Source: Paenibacillus tengchongensis (lineage in GTDB: Bacteria; Bacillota; Bacilli; Paenibacillales; Paenibacillaceae). From it: a DNA stretch of 64,000 nucleotides. The DNA lies in NCBI RefSeq assembly GCF_008973665.1, contig NZ_WACP01000010.1, positions 124,001 to 188,000 on the forward strand, given 5' to 3'. Positions 33,081 through 40,889 of this stretch are shown here, one piece after another (within the stretch, counting starts at the first letter, position 1; each line of letters starts with the position of its first letter). The notes under the pieces were generated by a model. The model was not told the DNA's origin. It saw only the letters and a list, made by a program, of their open reading frames with translations, and made no database searches. The position numbers were made by a program, and so were the translations under genes.

Positions 33081-34289
33081 TTAATTGAAATTTGATAGAA
33101 TCGCCGCCAAAATGAGTCCCGTCTCCAGGGCCATATCCTCATAATCGGCTAACGGCAGGGGATTCCTGCCGCTGCCCAGCTCCACGGTGAAGCCGGGCTT
33201 GCGGAACCGCTGGATGAACCAGTCCTTATAGCCGGCGTCGCTGCCCGTCAGCTCCACGGCCCTGTAGCCGCTGGCCGCCGCGAGCTTAGCGGCAAGCGCC
33301 TTGCTCTCAGGCGGCTCATATCCCCGGTAGTTCCAGTAGATCTCGCTCCCTTGGCTGTGCAGCGAGACGGCGGCGTCCCCGGGGTACCGCTCGGCAAGCC
33401 GGGCCAGTGCAGAGGCCTCCGGCTCGCTGAGCGGTGCCGTTCCGCCATAATCGCGGGGTGCAGGACCCGGAACTCCGCGCCGCGCCTGCTCCTCCTCCCA
33501 GTGGGCGGGAAACTGGTCGCCGAGGTCCACACCCCGGATGTTCGCTTTCCAGTGCCGGAAGCTGCGCCTGCCGGAATTCCAGCACATCAGCTCCGCATAA
33601 CGGGCGTCTGCAGGCAGAATGCCTTCCTGGACCAGCTCCACGCCGTCCGGATTGGCCATCGGCACAGCCCAGAGCGTCCAGCCGCGGAACCAGTCTGCAG
33701 GGTCATGGTTATGCCAGCTCCGGCCAGCCGCATAGGCGGACGCGTACTGCTCGATGAACGCCAGCAGGCACGGCGAGGTCAGCCACTCATTGGCATGCAG
33801 CGCGGCGTTCACATGCAGGTGGCGCGGTCCCTCGCCGATCCTCACCAGATGCAGCGGCTTGCCCAGCACGCTGGTACCGGCCGGCTCATGCCCGATGAAC
33901 GGAAAGCATGCCTTCAGCTTCCCGATATCCTCCTGCAGCTCCTGCGGTCCGTATTCGCCCCGCAGGTACACTATATGCCGGGGGGCAGCCTGCGGGATAA
34001 CCAGCTCTTTGCCGGGCCGGCAGTGCCGGGCAGAGCTGATGCCCGGATTCACCTGCTCCAGTTCGTCCATACCGATGCCGAACAGTGCGGCGACGGATGC
34101 CGCATCGTCGCCCTCCTGAACACGGTAGCGCCTGCGCGGGGCGTTCGGCAGGTATAGTATCTGACCTGGATATAAATAGGGCTGGCTCCCCGCCCACGGG
34201 TTACCCTGTATCACATGCTCCGGTGCAAGTCCGTGCCTGGCGGCAATCCGGCTGACGGTATCTCCTTTACGGGCTATATACTGCTGCAT
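33081..34289 (-). CDS. LysM-LysM-M14 carboxypeptidase (gamma-D-glutamyl-diamino acid endopeptidase I type)
   Basis: 402 residues. Two LysM repeats bind peptidoglycan: residues 1-47 (YIARKGDTVSRIAARHG, PGQILYLPN) and 54-98 (YRVQEGDDAASVAALFG, PGKELVIP). The M14 domain (about 105-402) has zinc ligands His165 and Glu168 (HANEW) and His311 (LHSQG), and catalytic Glu370 (FTVELGSG). This layout is that of endopeptidase I of Lysinibacillus sphaericus, which cuts gamma-D-Glu-diaminopimelate links in sporulating cells. No signal peptide is visible, consistent with a mother-cell or cytoplasmic enzyme acting on muropeptides. ATG 34289 is 9 bases after GGGAGG. Confidence 0.9.
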   Translation of the reverse strand: MQQYIARKGDTVSRIAARHGLAPEHVIQGNPWAGSQPYLYPGQILYLPNAPRRRYRVQEGDDAASVAALFGIGMDELEQVNPGISSARHCRPGKELVIPQAAPRHIVYLRGEYGPQELQEDIGKLKACFPFIGHEPAGTSVLGKPLHLVRIGEGPRHLHVNAALHANEWLTSPCLLAFIEQYASAYAAGRSWHNHDPADWFRGWTLWAVPMANPDGVELVQEGILPADARYAELMCWNSGRRSFRHWKANIRGVDLGDQFPAHWEEEQARRGVPGPAPRDYGGTAPLSEPEASALARLAERYPGDAAVSLHSQGSEIYWNYRGYEPPESKALAAKLAAASGYRAVELTGSDAGYKDWFIQRFRKPGFTVELGSGRNPLPLADYEDMALETGLILAAILSNFN

Positions 34290-34489
34290 CTTCCTCATCC
34301 TCCCGGCCCTCTAGTCGCCGTAATCCCTGTTCGCTAAGCTTTCATGCGCGACAACGGGTCACAGCCTTCTTCCCATTCTATGCTCACCTTATCCCCCTGC
34401 ATGAACGAAATGCGCAAGGAATGTAACCGTATACAAAAATGAATGGCCAGCCTGTTCCCCCTAGCGCTGGAGTGCTGTCCGAAACGGTT

Positions 34490-34536
34490 GGGGCCGCCCC
34501 TTCAAAGCCTGCTGACGACTTTGAAGGGGCGGCCCC
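34490..34536. repeat. Long perfect GC-rich inverted repeat (18-bp stem, 11-bp loop)
   Basis: GGGGCCGCCCCTTCAAAG (34490-34507) is perfectly complementary to 34519-34536. It lies 53 bp past the end of racE in a 299-bp gap that holds no other feature I can see. No T tract follows on either strand, so it is not a standard terminator. Confidence 0.85.
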
Positions 34537-34588
34537 ATGCTTCATCCCCGCTTCAGGGGATTGTCCATATTTCTTTCACCCGGACTAA

Positions 34589-35401
34589 TTATAATGTAGA
34601 TATTTGCCAAACCACCGGAACACGCTGGAGCTGCTCGCCGAGCCAGTCTCTGGCGATCCGCTGGAACATTTCGGCGTCCCCGCTGCAAAAAAACTGATGA
34701 ATCGGACTGTCGTCCCCGCTGGCCAGCTGGCCTTTGTCGTAGAGGATCGTGCTGATCTCCCTGGCGGTCTCGTCTGCGGAGCTGATCAGCTTCACGCCGG
34801 GTCCCATCACTTTGCCGATCGGGTCGATCAGGAACGGGTAATGCGTACAGCCGAGGATCAGGGTATCGATCGGCTCAAATTTGATTCCATTCAGCGATTC
34901 CGCCACCGCCGTCTCACTCTCTGCCGTGCGGAACAATCCCTGCTCCACATACGGCACCAGTGCCGGGCAAGCCTGGCTGACTACCTGAACAAAGGGCGAC
35001 AATTGCTTGAGAGCCGCAGTATAGGCCCCGCTGTTGATGGTTCCAATGGTTCCGATGACGCCGATCCGTCCCGTCTTGGTCGCCGTGATGGCTGCGCGCG
35101 CACCCGGATGAATGACGCCGATGACAGGCATCGGCACTTTGGCCGCAATGTAATCCAGCGCGGCCGCCGTTGCAGTGTTGCAGGCGATGACGATCATTTT
35201 CGGATTAAACTGAATTAAATAGTCCACGATTTGTTCGGTGAATAACTTCACTTCTTCGGTTGAACGCGGGCCGTACGGAGCTCTCGCCGTATCGCCGAAG
35301 TAGATGATTTTCTCCCGCGGGAGCTGCCTCATTACTTCCTTGACGACGGTAAGTCCTCCTACTCCCGAGTCCAATATTGCTATCGCTTGCTGCACGAACA
35401 C
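34589..35401 (-). CDS. racE: Glutamate racemase
   Basis: 270 residues. Catalytic motifs are AILDSGVGGLTV with YFGDTARAPYG at the N-terminal half, VIACNTATAAALD (first catalytic Cys) and LILGCTHYPFL (second catalytic Cys). The enzyme converts L- to D-glutamate for peptidoglycan. The length and sequence fit RacE/MurI of Bacillota. The start is GTG 35401, 6 bases after AAGGAAGC. It appears monocistronic. Confidence 0.96.
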   Translation of the reverse strand: MFVQQAIAILDSGVGGLTVVKEVMRQLPREKIIYFGDTARAPYGPRSTEEVKLFTEQIVDYLIQFNPKMIVIACNTATAAALDYIAAKVPMPVIGVIHPGARAAITATKTGRIGVIGTIGTINSGAYTAALKQLSPFVQVVSQACPALVPYVEQGLFRTAESETAVAESLNGIKFEPIDTLILGCTHYPFLIDPIGKVMGPGVKLISSADETAREISTILYDKGQLASGDDSPIHQFFCSGDAEMFQRIARDWLGEQLQRVPVVWQISTL

Positions 35402-35604
35402 ACCGCTTCCTTTTACTTGTTTTGTGTAGCTTATGTAAGGCTAAATGAATTGGTACCTGGGCGATGCCCCAATTGCTGATGATACCCCATTTGGCTCCGC
35501 AGTTCAAGGGAAGGGTAACGGCGGCTAAGCATAGGCATCCAGAACACTCGCTGAACGGGGCTCAGTATCGGACGGAGCCAGGCGCTTTGTATAGACAGCG
35601 GGAA

Positions 35605-35643
35605 AAGTAAAAAGCCGCTCCTCACCATACGGTGATAAGCGGC
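35605..35643 (-). terminator. Terminator of the ytxH-like gene
   Basis: A 13-bp stem with two mismatches (GCCGCTCCTCACC at 35614-35626 with 35631-35643) has loop ATAC. Five T follow on the minus strand. Confidence 0.75.
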
Positions 35644-35665
35644 CTATCAGCTTCCGTTCTGCGGC

Positions 35666-36049
35666 TTATTTCTGCGCTGCCGCATCCGTATCTAAGATGG
35701 TGTCCGTGCGGTCAGCAGCCTCAGCTGTCAAACCTTCTTCCTCTGTGAAAATGCCGCTGACGGAGGCGGTCTCCTCCTGACTTTCTTCTTCCTGCACCTG
35801 TTTGCGCCATTCCTTGATCTCGGTTACGACCGAGCCCACCGCATCCTTGGCTTTGCCGTACAGCTCCGCGCTCTTATCCCCTGCCTGGGTGGCGATTCCC
35901 TGCACCTTGTCGATCGCTCCGGCAGTGCCGTCGGCAATATCCTTGCGCAGCTCTTTACCGGGCTTGGGAGCCAGCAGCAGCGCCGTCACCGATCCGGCCA
36001 CTCCACCGGCCAGCAGTCCCCAAAGCAAGCTTTTGGTGTCTTTTTTCAT
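35666..36049 (-). CDS. YtxH domain general stress protein
   Basis: 127 residues. The N-terminal glycine-rich membrane segment LLWGLLAGGVAGSVTALLLAPKPGKELRKDI is the YtxH hallmark (residues 8-38). An amphipathic helix follows, and then an acidic, low-complexity tail (about 85-127). YtxH proteins are induced by general and envelope stress; the molecular role is unknown. ATG 36049 is 9 bases after GGAG. It has its own terminator. Confidence 0.88.
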   Translation of the reverse strand: MKKDTKSLLWGLLAGGVAGSVTALLLAPKPGKELRKDIADGTAGAIDKVQGIATQAGDKSAELYGKAKDAVGSVVTEIKEWRKQVQEEESQEETASVSGIFTEEEGLTAEAADRTDTILDTDAAAQK

Positions 36050-36190
36050 CGCTCATCTCTCCTTTAGTTCGGTTGCCGGGTGCCTGGAGCATCCGGGCGT
36101 TCGCCTAGTTCTGCTATATCATAAGCAATGAGAGCATGTCTGGTGACACCTGAATAAGCTGAACTCAAAATCTTTATATGTGCGCCGCCA

Positions 36191-36853
36191 CTATTCCGCA
36201 GCCTTGCTGCCCTTGAGTGCTGTCCCCGGAACAATCGCGTAACGGCAGCATTGCCCGCCTTCGGCCATACATTCACTCCGGGTAACCTTGGCGCCCAGCA
36301 GCTCCTCGAACAGCCCCTGCTCACATTCACAGGCTTTACGGTACTGGGCAGCTACCTGACGGATCGGGCAGTTGTATTCGCGCAGCGTATAGGAGCCGTC
36401 TTCCTCCTGGTTCCACTCCGCCATATAGCCGCCGGAATTCTGAATCGCCGACAATTCAGCCACACGCTCCTCCAGACTGCGGTTCTCCATCATCGGGGAA
36501 TACTGCGCAAGCATCCGGCGCCGCCGGCCTTCGAACAGCACATGGACAGCCTCCAGCCCGCTTCCGTGGTCCAGCTCCCGCAGCAGCTCCAGCGCCAGAT
36601 TATGGTAGCTCTTAGGAAAATGCTCCTCGGCCCTCTCCGTCAGCGAATAGACATGCAGGGGCCGGCCCATGGCCTGGCGGACCACTTTGGTTTTGGCCAG
36701 CGATTCCTGCTCCAGCTGCAGCACATGGCGGCGCACCCCCATTTCGGTAATCCCCAGCTCCTCGGCGAGCGCTCCGATCGTCAGCGGCCCTTTTGTTTTC
36801 AGTAGGGTCATAATATGGCGACGGGTCGCTCCGCTTTCCTGCCCCTTTTTCAT
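36191..36853 (-). CDS. DeoR/SufR-like winged-helix regulator with Cys-rich C-terminus
   Basis: 220 residues. The N-terminal winged helix (about 8-75) has HIMTLLKTKGPLTIGALAEELG and MGVRRHVLQLEQE. The middle is helical. The C-terminal domain has Cys162, Cys175, Cys177, Cys195, Cys202 and Cys203 and ends in CCRYAI, recalling V4R-type domains. Cys162-x12-Cys175 equals the first spacing of the [Fe-S] ligands in SufR, but the later spacings differ. A metal- or cluster-sensing repressor is likely; the ligand is unknown. ATG 36853 lies 8 bases after AAAGGAGG. The DUF86 and Dabb genes are upstream on the same strand. Confidence 0.83.
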   Translation of the reverse strand: MKKGQESGATRRHIMTLLKTKGPLTIGALAEELGITEMGVRRHVLQLEQESLAKTKVVRQAMGRPLHVYSLTERAEEHFPKSYHNLALELLRELDHGSGLEAVHVLFEGRRRRMLAQYSPMMENRSLEERVAELSAIQNSGGYMAEWNQEEDGSYTLREYNCPIRQVAAQYRKACECEQGLFEELLGAKVTRSECMAEGGQCCRYAIVPGTALKGSKAAE

Positions 36854-36891
36854 TTCTCATGCCTCCTTTCCTCTTGTCTCTATCCCGTAAA

Positions 36892-37332
36892 TTACTGCGG
36901 AAGTCCGGCGCCGAGCTCCCGGTCCAGGTAGCTGCGTACACTTGCCGCAAACTGCTCCAGCACATCCGGCAGCGTCTTGGCCAGCGGGTGCAGCGCCAGG
37001 CGTTCCCACGTAAAATAATCCTGTACCAGCGGCTTGCGCAGACCGACCAGCTCGATCAGCAGCGCATACATGCCGGCGTCTTCAAACACTTTTTCCCCGA
37101 AAATAATGGCTATAATATCCTCATAGCTGCCTGCGTCACGCATAATGAAGCCATCGATGAGACAGCTTCCGACATCGGTTACCACCTCGATCGCCAAATG
37201 CAGGCAGCGTTCCTGCACCAGCCCCTGCAGCAAGCTTCCGTCCCATTCCGCCGCCGTCCGCCGCAAGCCGGAGTTGATATCCTCAATCTGGTTCAGTACT
37301 GTTTCGATTTGCTTCCGGTTGACATAATACAA
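36892..37332 (-). CDS. DUF86 (HepT-like/YutE) protein
   Basis: 146 residues, all helical, with ERCLHLAIEVVTDVGSCLID and the terminal LVGLRKPLVQDYF. HepT toxins of this fold carry the RNase motif R-x4-H-x-Y. Here the corresponding stretch is R-x4-Q-D-Y, so the catalytic His is replaced by Gln. No MntA-type nucleotidyltransferase gene adjoins it. It therefore belongs to the YutE-like housekeeping branch rather than to a toxin-antitoxin pair. The start is TTG 37332, 7 bases after GGAGG. Confidence 0.83.
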   Translation of the reverse strand: MYYVNRKQIETVLNQIEDINSGLRRTAAEWDGSLLQGLVQERCLHLAIEVVTDVGSCLIDGFIMRDAGSYEDIIAIIFGEKVFEDAGMYALLIELVGLRKPLVQDYFTWERLALHPLAKTLPDVLEQFAASVRSYLDRELGAGLPQ

Positions 37333-37348
37333 GGCTGACCCTCCGCTC

Positions 37349-37642
37349 CTAGATCTCGTAATCTACCGCTACCGAAAGCTCCTTCACTTCATTGATGTGA
37401 ACGATAACCTCTTTGTGGGCGGGATGAACCTGGTAGGCCTGCAAATCCTCAAGCGAAGCCACCACGGTCACCAGCGCAATGTCAAAAGACCGTTCGGAAT
37501 GCACAATATCCGTGCCGACCTCGATGGAAATCAGCTGCGGAATTCTGCCCTCCATATTGCGGAGTACGGCGGCTGTGGTCTCCACACTTTCCGGTGAACG
37601 GTCTTTCAGTTTAAAAAACACAATGTGCTTGATCATCTTCAA
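37349..37642 (-). CDS. Dabb family stress-responsive A/B-barrel protein
   Basis: 97 residues, a dimeric alpha/beta-barrel fold. The Dabb pattern IKHIVFFKLKD, VGTDIVHSERSFDIALVT and YQVHPAHKEV is clear. The role of the family in Bacillota is not established. The start is TTG 37642 after AAGGGG (an ATG at 37636 is an alternative). The DUF86 gene begins 16 bp downstream and the SufR-like regulator follows, so the three may be one operon. Confidence 0.88.
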   Translation of the reverse strand: MKMIKHIVFFKLKDRSPESVETTAAVLRNMEGRIPQLISIEVGTDIVHSERSFDIALVTVVASLEDLQAYQVHPAHKEVIVHINEVKELSVAVDYEI

Positions 37643-37793
37643 TAAACACCCCTTGATTCATTCTATGGCCGGGAAGCGTCCCGGAAGGTATGAAAGTGAG
37701 CAATCTTTATAAAAATATATCATAACACCACCGCTTCTGCACCGCTTCTGAAAGAAACTTCATCTCTTATGTAAGCAATTACAGCATTAACCA

Positions 37794-37822
37794 TTGCAGC
37801 GTCCCGCAAAGTATTGTAGTAT
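37794..37822 (+). promoter_or_regulatory. Promoter of the double-HTH gene
   Basis: TTGCAG (37794-37799) and TAGTAT (37817-37822) are separated by 17 bp. The start codon lies 24 bp downstream. Confidence 0.65.
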
Positions 37823-37846
37823 ATCTTTAAAAATTTCGGAGGAAGT

Positions 37847-38431
37847 ATGTCTAAGAATCAACCAGAATCTCACAACATTCAGGCTTGGTCGCTGATCAAC
37901 CGCAAATATCTTGGACAAGGTGTTCGTGTCAAGCGGTTCCGCCGTCCGAAACGCAGCCAAATCCGCAACCGTGTTCTGCTGGCTATTCTGATGGCCAAGG
38001 ATATTAAGCTGTCCCGCTTGGCCGAAGAGCTCTCCGTTTCCTCGCGCAGCGTCAGCGCCTGGGTCTACGAGGGCCGGATCCCCTCACGGAATAATATGGA
38101 TAAGACCTGCCGTCTGCTCGGATATCCGCAGCATGTATTGTTCAACGAAGCGCTTTTGCGCCAAAGCCCGATTGTCTGCCAGCCGACCCCATCCCGGTTT
38201 ATGAAAAGATCGGCGGCCGGCTCTCCCCGCAGCAATGTAATACTGACCGGACTATGTATGGTTTACGATTTCTCTGTAACCGATGTCAGCATCTGGATCG
38301 GCGTTCATCCCGGCACCTTCCGCAAATGGCTGCACCATAACCATCTGCCTTCCCTGGCGCTTCAGGAGAAAGCCGAGCAGTTCTTCCGCATCCCGCGCAG
38401 CATTCTGTTTGCCGATTGTGAACCGAAGTAG
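37847..38431 (+). CDS. DNA-binding-like protein with two helix-turn-helix segments
   Basis: 194 residues, basic. Residues 40-80 form a helix-turn-helix: VLLAILMAKDIKLSRLAEELSVSSRSVSAWVYEGRIPS, split by a turn. Residues about 130-185 form a second, similar one: LCMVYDFSVTDVSIWIGVHPGTFRKWLHHNHLPS. Each is followed by a region resembling LGYPQHVLFNE and FRIPRSILFAD, so the protein looks like an internal duplication of an XRE-like module. No enzyme or sensor domain is seen. ATG 37847 follows CGGAGG. A promoter and a terminator frame it as a single gene. I do not know a named family. Confidence 0.7.
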   Translation: MSKNQPESHNIQAWSLINRKYLGQGVRVKRFRRPKRSQIRNRVLLAILMAKDIKLSRLAEELSVSSRSVSAWVYEGRIPSRNNMDKTCRLLGYPQHVLFNEALLRQSPIVCQPTPSRFMKRSAAGSPRSNVILTGLCMVYDFSVTDVSIWIGVHPGTFRKWLHHNHLPSLALQEKAEQFFRIPRSILFADCEPK

Positions 38432-38494
38432 GCGCTGTAAAGAATGGCGCCTCCAGTTAATTCAACACATATTTTAGAGATCGTTCGAAGATAT

Positions 38495-38529
38495 GGTCCT
38501 GTCTCTGTCAACCGGAGAAGGGCCTTTTT
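38495..38529 (+). terminator. Terminator after the double-HTH gene
   Basis: GGTCCT and TCTC (38495-38505) pair with GAGA and AGGGCC (38515-38524). T5 follows. Confidence 0.7.
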
Positions 38530-38631
38530 CGGCATAACCGCAAAGAGAATTACCTCCCCGGTAAGCGTGAGTTACAGGCTAATCGGCCATACTAGCAAGG
38601 AAATGCTCATATGATATCCAGGAGGTGTGCT

Positions 38632-39438
38632 ATGGAATTCAACGGTATTGTGACAGCCGGCCTCACGGACAGCTGGGATGTGGCACCGGGGGTATGCGGG
38701 CTGCGCACATTGTTTGCCAATCTCGCCTTTGTCTCTTCGTCCCCGGAACATTGGATTCTTGTCGACGCGGGCCTCGGCAACTTTGCCGGCGCCATTGTGC
38801 GGATGGCCGAGCGCCTCTTCACGGGCGCGCCGCAGGCCATTGTTCTGACCCACGGCCATTTCGACCATGTCGGGAACCTGCGGGAGCTGCTGGAGGAATG
38901 GAAGGGAACGCCCGTGTATGCGCACCGCGAGGAGCTGCCTTTCCTTACCGGCCGGCAGGATTATCCGCCTGCCGACCCATCCGTAGGCGGCGGCCTGATG
39001 AGCGCGGCCGCCCCGCTTTATCCGCACCGGGCCATCGATCTCGGCCCGGCGGTTCAGGCGCTGCCGGACGACGGCAGCGTTCCCGGCGCCCCCGGCTGGG
39101 CATGGGTGCATACCCCCGGCCACAGTCCGGGGCATGTTTCACTCTTCCGCAGCGGGGACCGGGTTCTGCTCTCCGGCGATGCGCTGCTGACCGTCAAGCA
39201 GGAATCGGCGCTGGCGGTAGTTACGCAGCACCAGGAGCTGCACGGGCCGCCGGCCTACTTCACCACAGACTGGGAGGCCGCCGAGCAGTCGGTCCGCAGG
39301 CTGGCGCTGCTGGACCCGCAGGTGCTGCTGCCCGGCCACGGGCTGCCGGCGGACGGTCCGCAGCTCGGCCCGCAGCTTGCCGAGCTGTGCCGGACGTTCA
39401 AGGAGAAGGAGCTGCCCGCGCAAGGAAGGTACGTATAA
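38632..39438 (+). CDS. MBL-fold metallo-hydrolase
   Basis: 268 residues. The metallo-beta-lactamase motif is LTHGHFDHVGN, followed by HTPGHSPGHVSLF, LLSGDALL and LLPGHG, giving a di-metal site of the glyoxalase II/general hydrolase type. There is no signal peptide. ATG 38632 lies 6 bases after AGGAGG; an upstream in-frame ATG at 38611 lacks one. The substrate is unknown. It ends in a strong terminator facing the methyltransferase gene. Confidence 0.9.
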   Translation: MEFNGIVTAGLTDSWDVAPGVCGLRTLFANLAFVSSSPEHWILVDAGLGNFAGAIVRMAERLFTGAPQAIVLTHGHFDHVGNLRELLEEWKGTPVYAHREELPFLTGRQDYPPADPSVGGGLMSAAAPLYPHRAIDLGPAVQALPDDGSVPGAPGWAWVHTPGHSPGHVSLFRSGDRVLLSGDALLTVKQESALAVVTQHQELHGPPAYFTTDWEAAEQSVRRLALLDPQVLLPGHGLPADGPQLGPQLAELCRTFKEKELPAQGRYV

Positions 39439-39443
39439 AGCCC

Positions 39444-39478
39444 AGAGAGCCGGAGGATTACCCTCCGGCTCTCTTTTC
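39444..39478. terminator. Terminator between MBL and methyltransferase genes
   Basis: AGAGAGCCGGAGG and CCTCCGGCTCTCT form a stem with a short loop, followed by TTTC. It lies between convergent genes. Confidence 0.85.
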
Positions 39479-39493
39479 AAGCGTGCCTTTCCT

Positions 39494-40117
39494 CTATTTC
39501 TTGCGGGCAAGGATATAGCGCAGACTGTAAGAATGACTGCCGTCCTGCACACTGTGGAAGAGCTCGGTGAACGAACCCGTCTCCAGAATGTCCGTACCGG
39601 CAAAATGCGCGCGCAAATCACGGTCACTAAAGAAGTGGGCGTATTTCCCGGCCTTATACTCGTAGGTTCCCTGTTCGCGCAGGGGGCCCTGCCCGTTCAT
39701 CGGGTCCTGGTCGGAGAAGCCGGTGAAGTAGAGCAGCCCGCCGCTGCGTACCTGACCGAGGCATACCTCAATGAGACGGCGGCGCTCCGCATCAAGGAAC
39801 AAATGAAGCACATCGTAGCAGTACACGGCATCCACCGGGGTCTTCAGCTGTGTCTCCAGAGCAGACCCGGCAATGAACACCGCGTCCGGATCCCATTCGG
39901 CGGCGAGCTTAAGCGCTGCCGGGCTGATTTCAATTCCGTATGTAGCAAAGCTGCCGGAGAACACTTTGGTCTGCCGGCCGTAGCCGGCGCCGGGAACCAG
40001 CACCGCTGCAGCCCCCGCGTTCTTAAAGTGCTCAAAGGCAGCGTAAGCAGAAGAGCTGGGCTCTGTCCCCCAGATCATGCCCTCCTGTGCGAAACGCTCC
40101 TCCCAATAGTTCGACAT
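39494..40117 (-). CDS. Class I SAM-dependent methyltransferase
   Basis: 207 residues from ATG 40117, 9 bases after GGAG. The SAM motif is VLVPGAGYGRQTKVF, followed by TYGIEISP, DAVYCYDVLHLF and SGGLLYFTGFS, a Rossmann-type methyltransferase of the methyltransferase-11/25 kind. The start MSNYWEERFAQEGMIWG is typical of a tellurite-resistance/TehB-like subgroup. The substrate is unknown. It stands alone, convergent with the MBL gene. Confidence 0.88.
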   Translation of the reverse strand: MSNYWEERFAQEGMIWGTEPSSSAYAAFEHFKNAGAAAVLVPGAGYGRQTKVFSGSFATYGIEISPAALKLAAEWDPDAVFIAGSALETQLKTPVDAVYCYDVLHLFLDAERRRLIEVCLGQVRSGGLLYFTGFSDQDPMNGQGPLREQGTYEYKAGKYAHFFSDRDLRAHFAGTDILETGSFTELFHSVQDGSHSYSLRYILARKK

Positions 40118-40168
40118 TCCAATCCGCTCCTTCATGATTGTTCACTGGCTGCACATCCTATCCCGCCT

Positions 40169-40408
40169 TCAGCCCCGTTTGCTGCGCATCGCGTCCAGCA
40201 GCTTCACTCCGGGTTCGCCGCCCGCCGCGTAATGGTCGTATTCCGGCGACTCCATCGCGTATAAAGCAATTCTTCCTTCCCCGTTGAAGTGGACGCCCCA
40301 CCCGTACCGCTTGGGCAGCATCGATGCCCGCAGGCAGGGATGCTTCTTCGCGAACAGCCCGCTCCAGATTTCCGCACGCCGGCTTATCCGTTCACATTTA
40401 GGATGCTC
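40169..40408 (-). pseudogene. C-terminal remnant of a DUF6157-type protein
   Basis: The minus-strand frame ending at TGA 40169-40171 reads CLRASMLPKRYGWGVHFN, GRIALYAMESPEYDHY and VKLLDAMRSKRG, which I recognise as the conserved second half of DUF6157 proteins. The frame is closed by a stop just upstream of 40408 and contains no start codon, so roughly the first 50 residues of the usual protein are lost. The rest of the 40118-40602 gap shows no gene I can support. Confidence 0.6.
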
Positions 40409-40602
40409 TTATCATACCCGACCACGGCTGGCAGGCCAAGCTTCTGCCCAAATCCAGCCCCTGGGCGTAAGCTTCCCGCCTTCCGCACAGGCGGCAGGTT
40501 CTGCGGCCGGGCCTGCACGCCAAAGAAGCTGGTCCCGCGGAAATGGAGGCACCCGGCCGCCATACGCGCGGATCAGCTTCTTAAACTTCAAGGCTTCCCC
40601 TG

Positions 40603-40872
40603 TTACCAGCTTGATTTAACGACGCCGGGAATCCGGCCCTGCAGCGCCAGCTCACGGAACACAATCCGCGAGACCTGGAATTTACGCAGATAGCCGCGCG
40701 GTCTGCCGGTAACGGCGCAGCGGTTATGCAGGCGCACAGCCGCAGAGTCACGCGGCAGCTTCTGCAGCGCCATGTAGTCTCCCGCATCCTTCAGCGCTCT
40801 GCGCTTGTCCGCATATTTAGCCGCCAGTTCCTGACGCTTCCGTTCCTTTGCCACTTTAGATTTCTTCGCCAC
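40603..40872 (-). CDS. rpsN: 30S ribosomal protein S14, zinc-independent (C-) paralogue
   Basis: 89 residues from GTG 40872. The protein starts MAKKSKVAKERKRQELAAKY and has the S14 core RLHNRCAVTGRPRGYLRKFQVSRI and GRIPGVVKSSW. It lacks the CxxC...CxxC zinc ribbon of the short S14 form, so it is the long C- form that replaces the zinc protein when zinc is scarce. It is the last gene of rpmG-zagA-rpsN, 17 bp after zagA. Zur control of this transcript explains the grouping. Confidence 0.95.
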   Translation of the reverse strand: MAKKSKVAKERKRQELAAKYADKRRALKDAGDYMALQKLPRDSAAVRLHNRCAVTGRPRGYLRKFQVSRIVFRELALQGRIPGVVKSSW

Positions 40873-40889
40873 GGTGATCACCTTCCTTT

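Noticed and set aside
36892..37332. HepT toxin of a HepT-MntA toxin-antitoxin pair
   Set aside because: The catalytic His is replaced by Gln and no nucleotidyltransferase gene adjoins.
40420..40600. Short minus-strand frame (about 59 codons) upstream of the DUF6157 remnant
   Set aside because: No family resemblance, no ribosome binding site and Gly/Pro/Arg-rich composition; probably random in GC-rich DNA.
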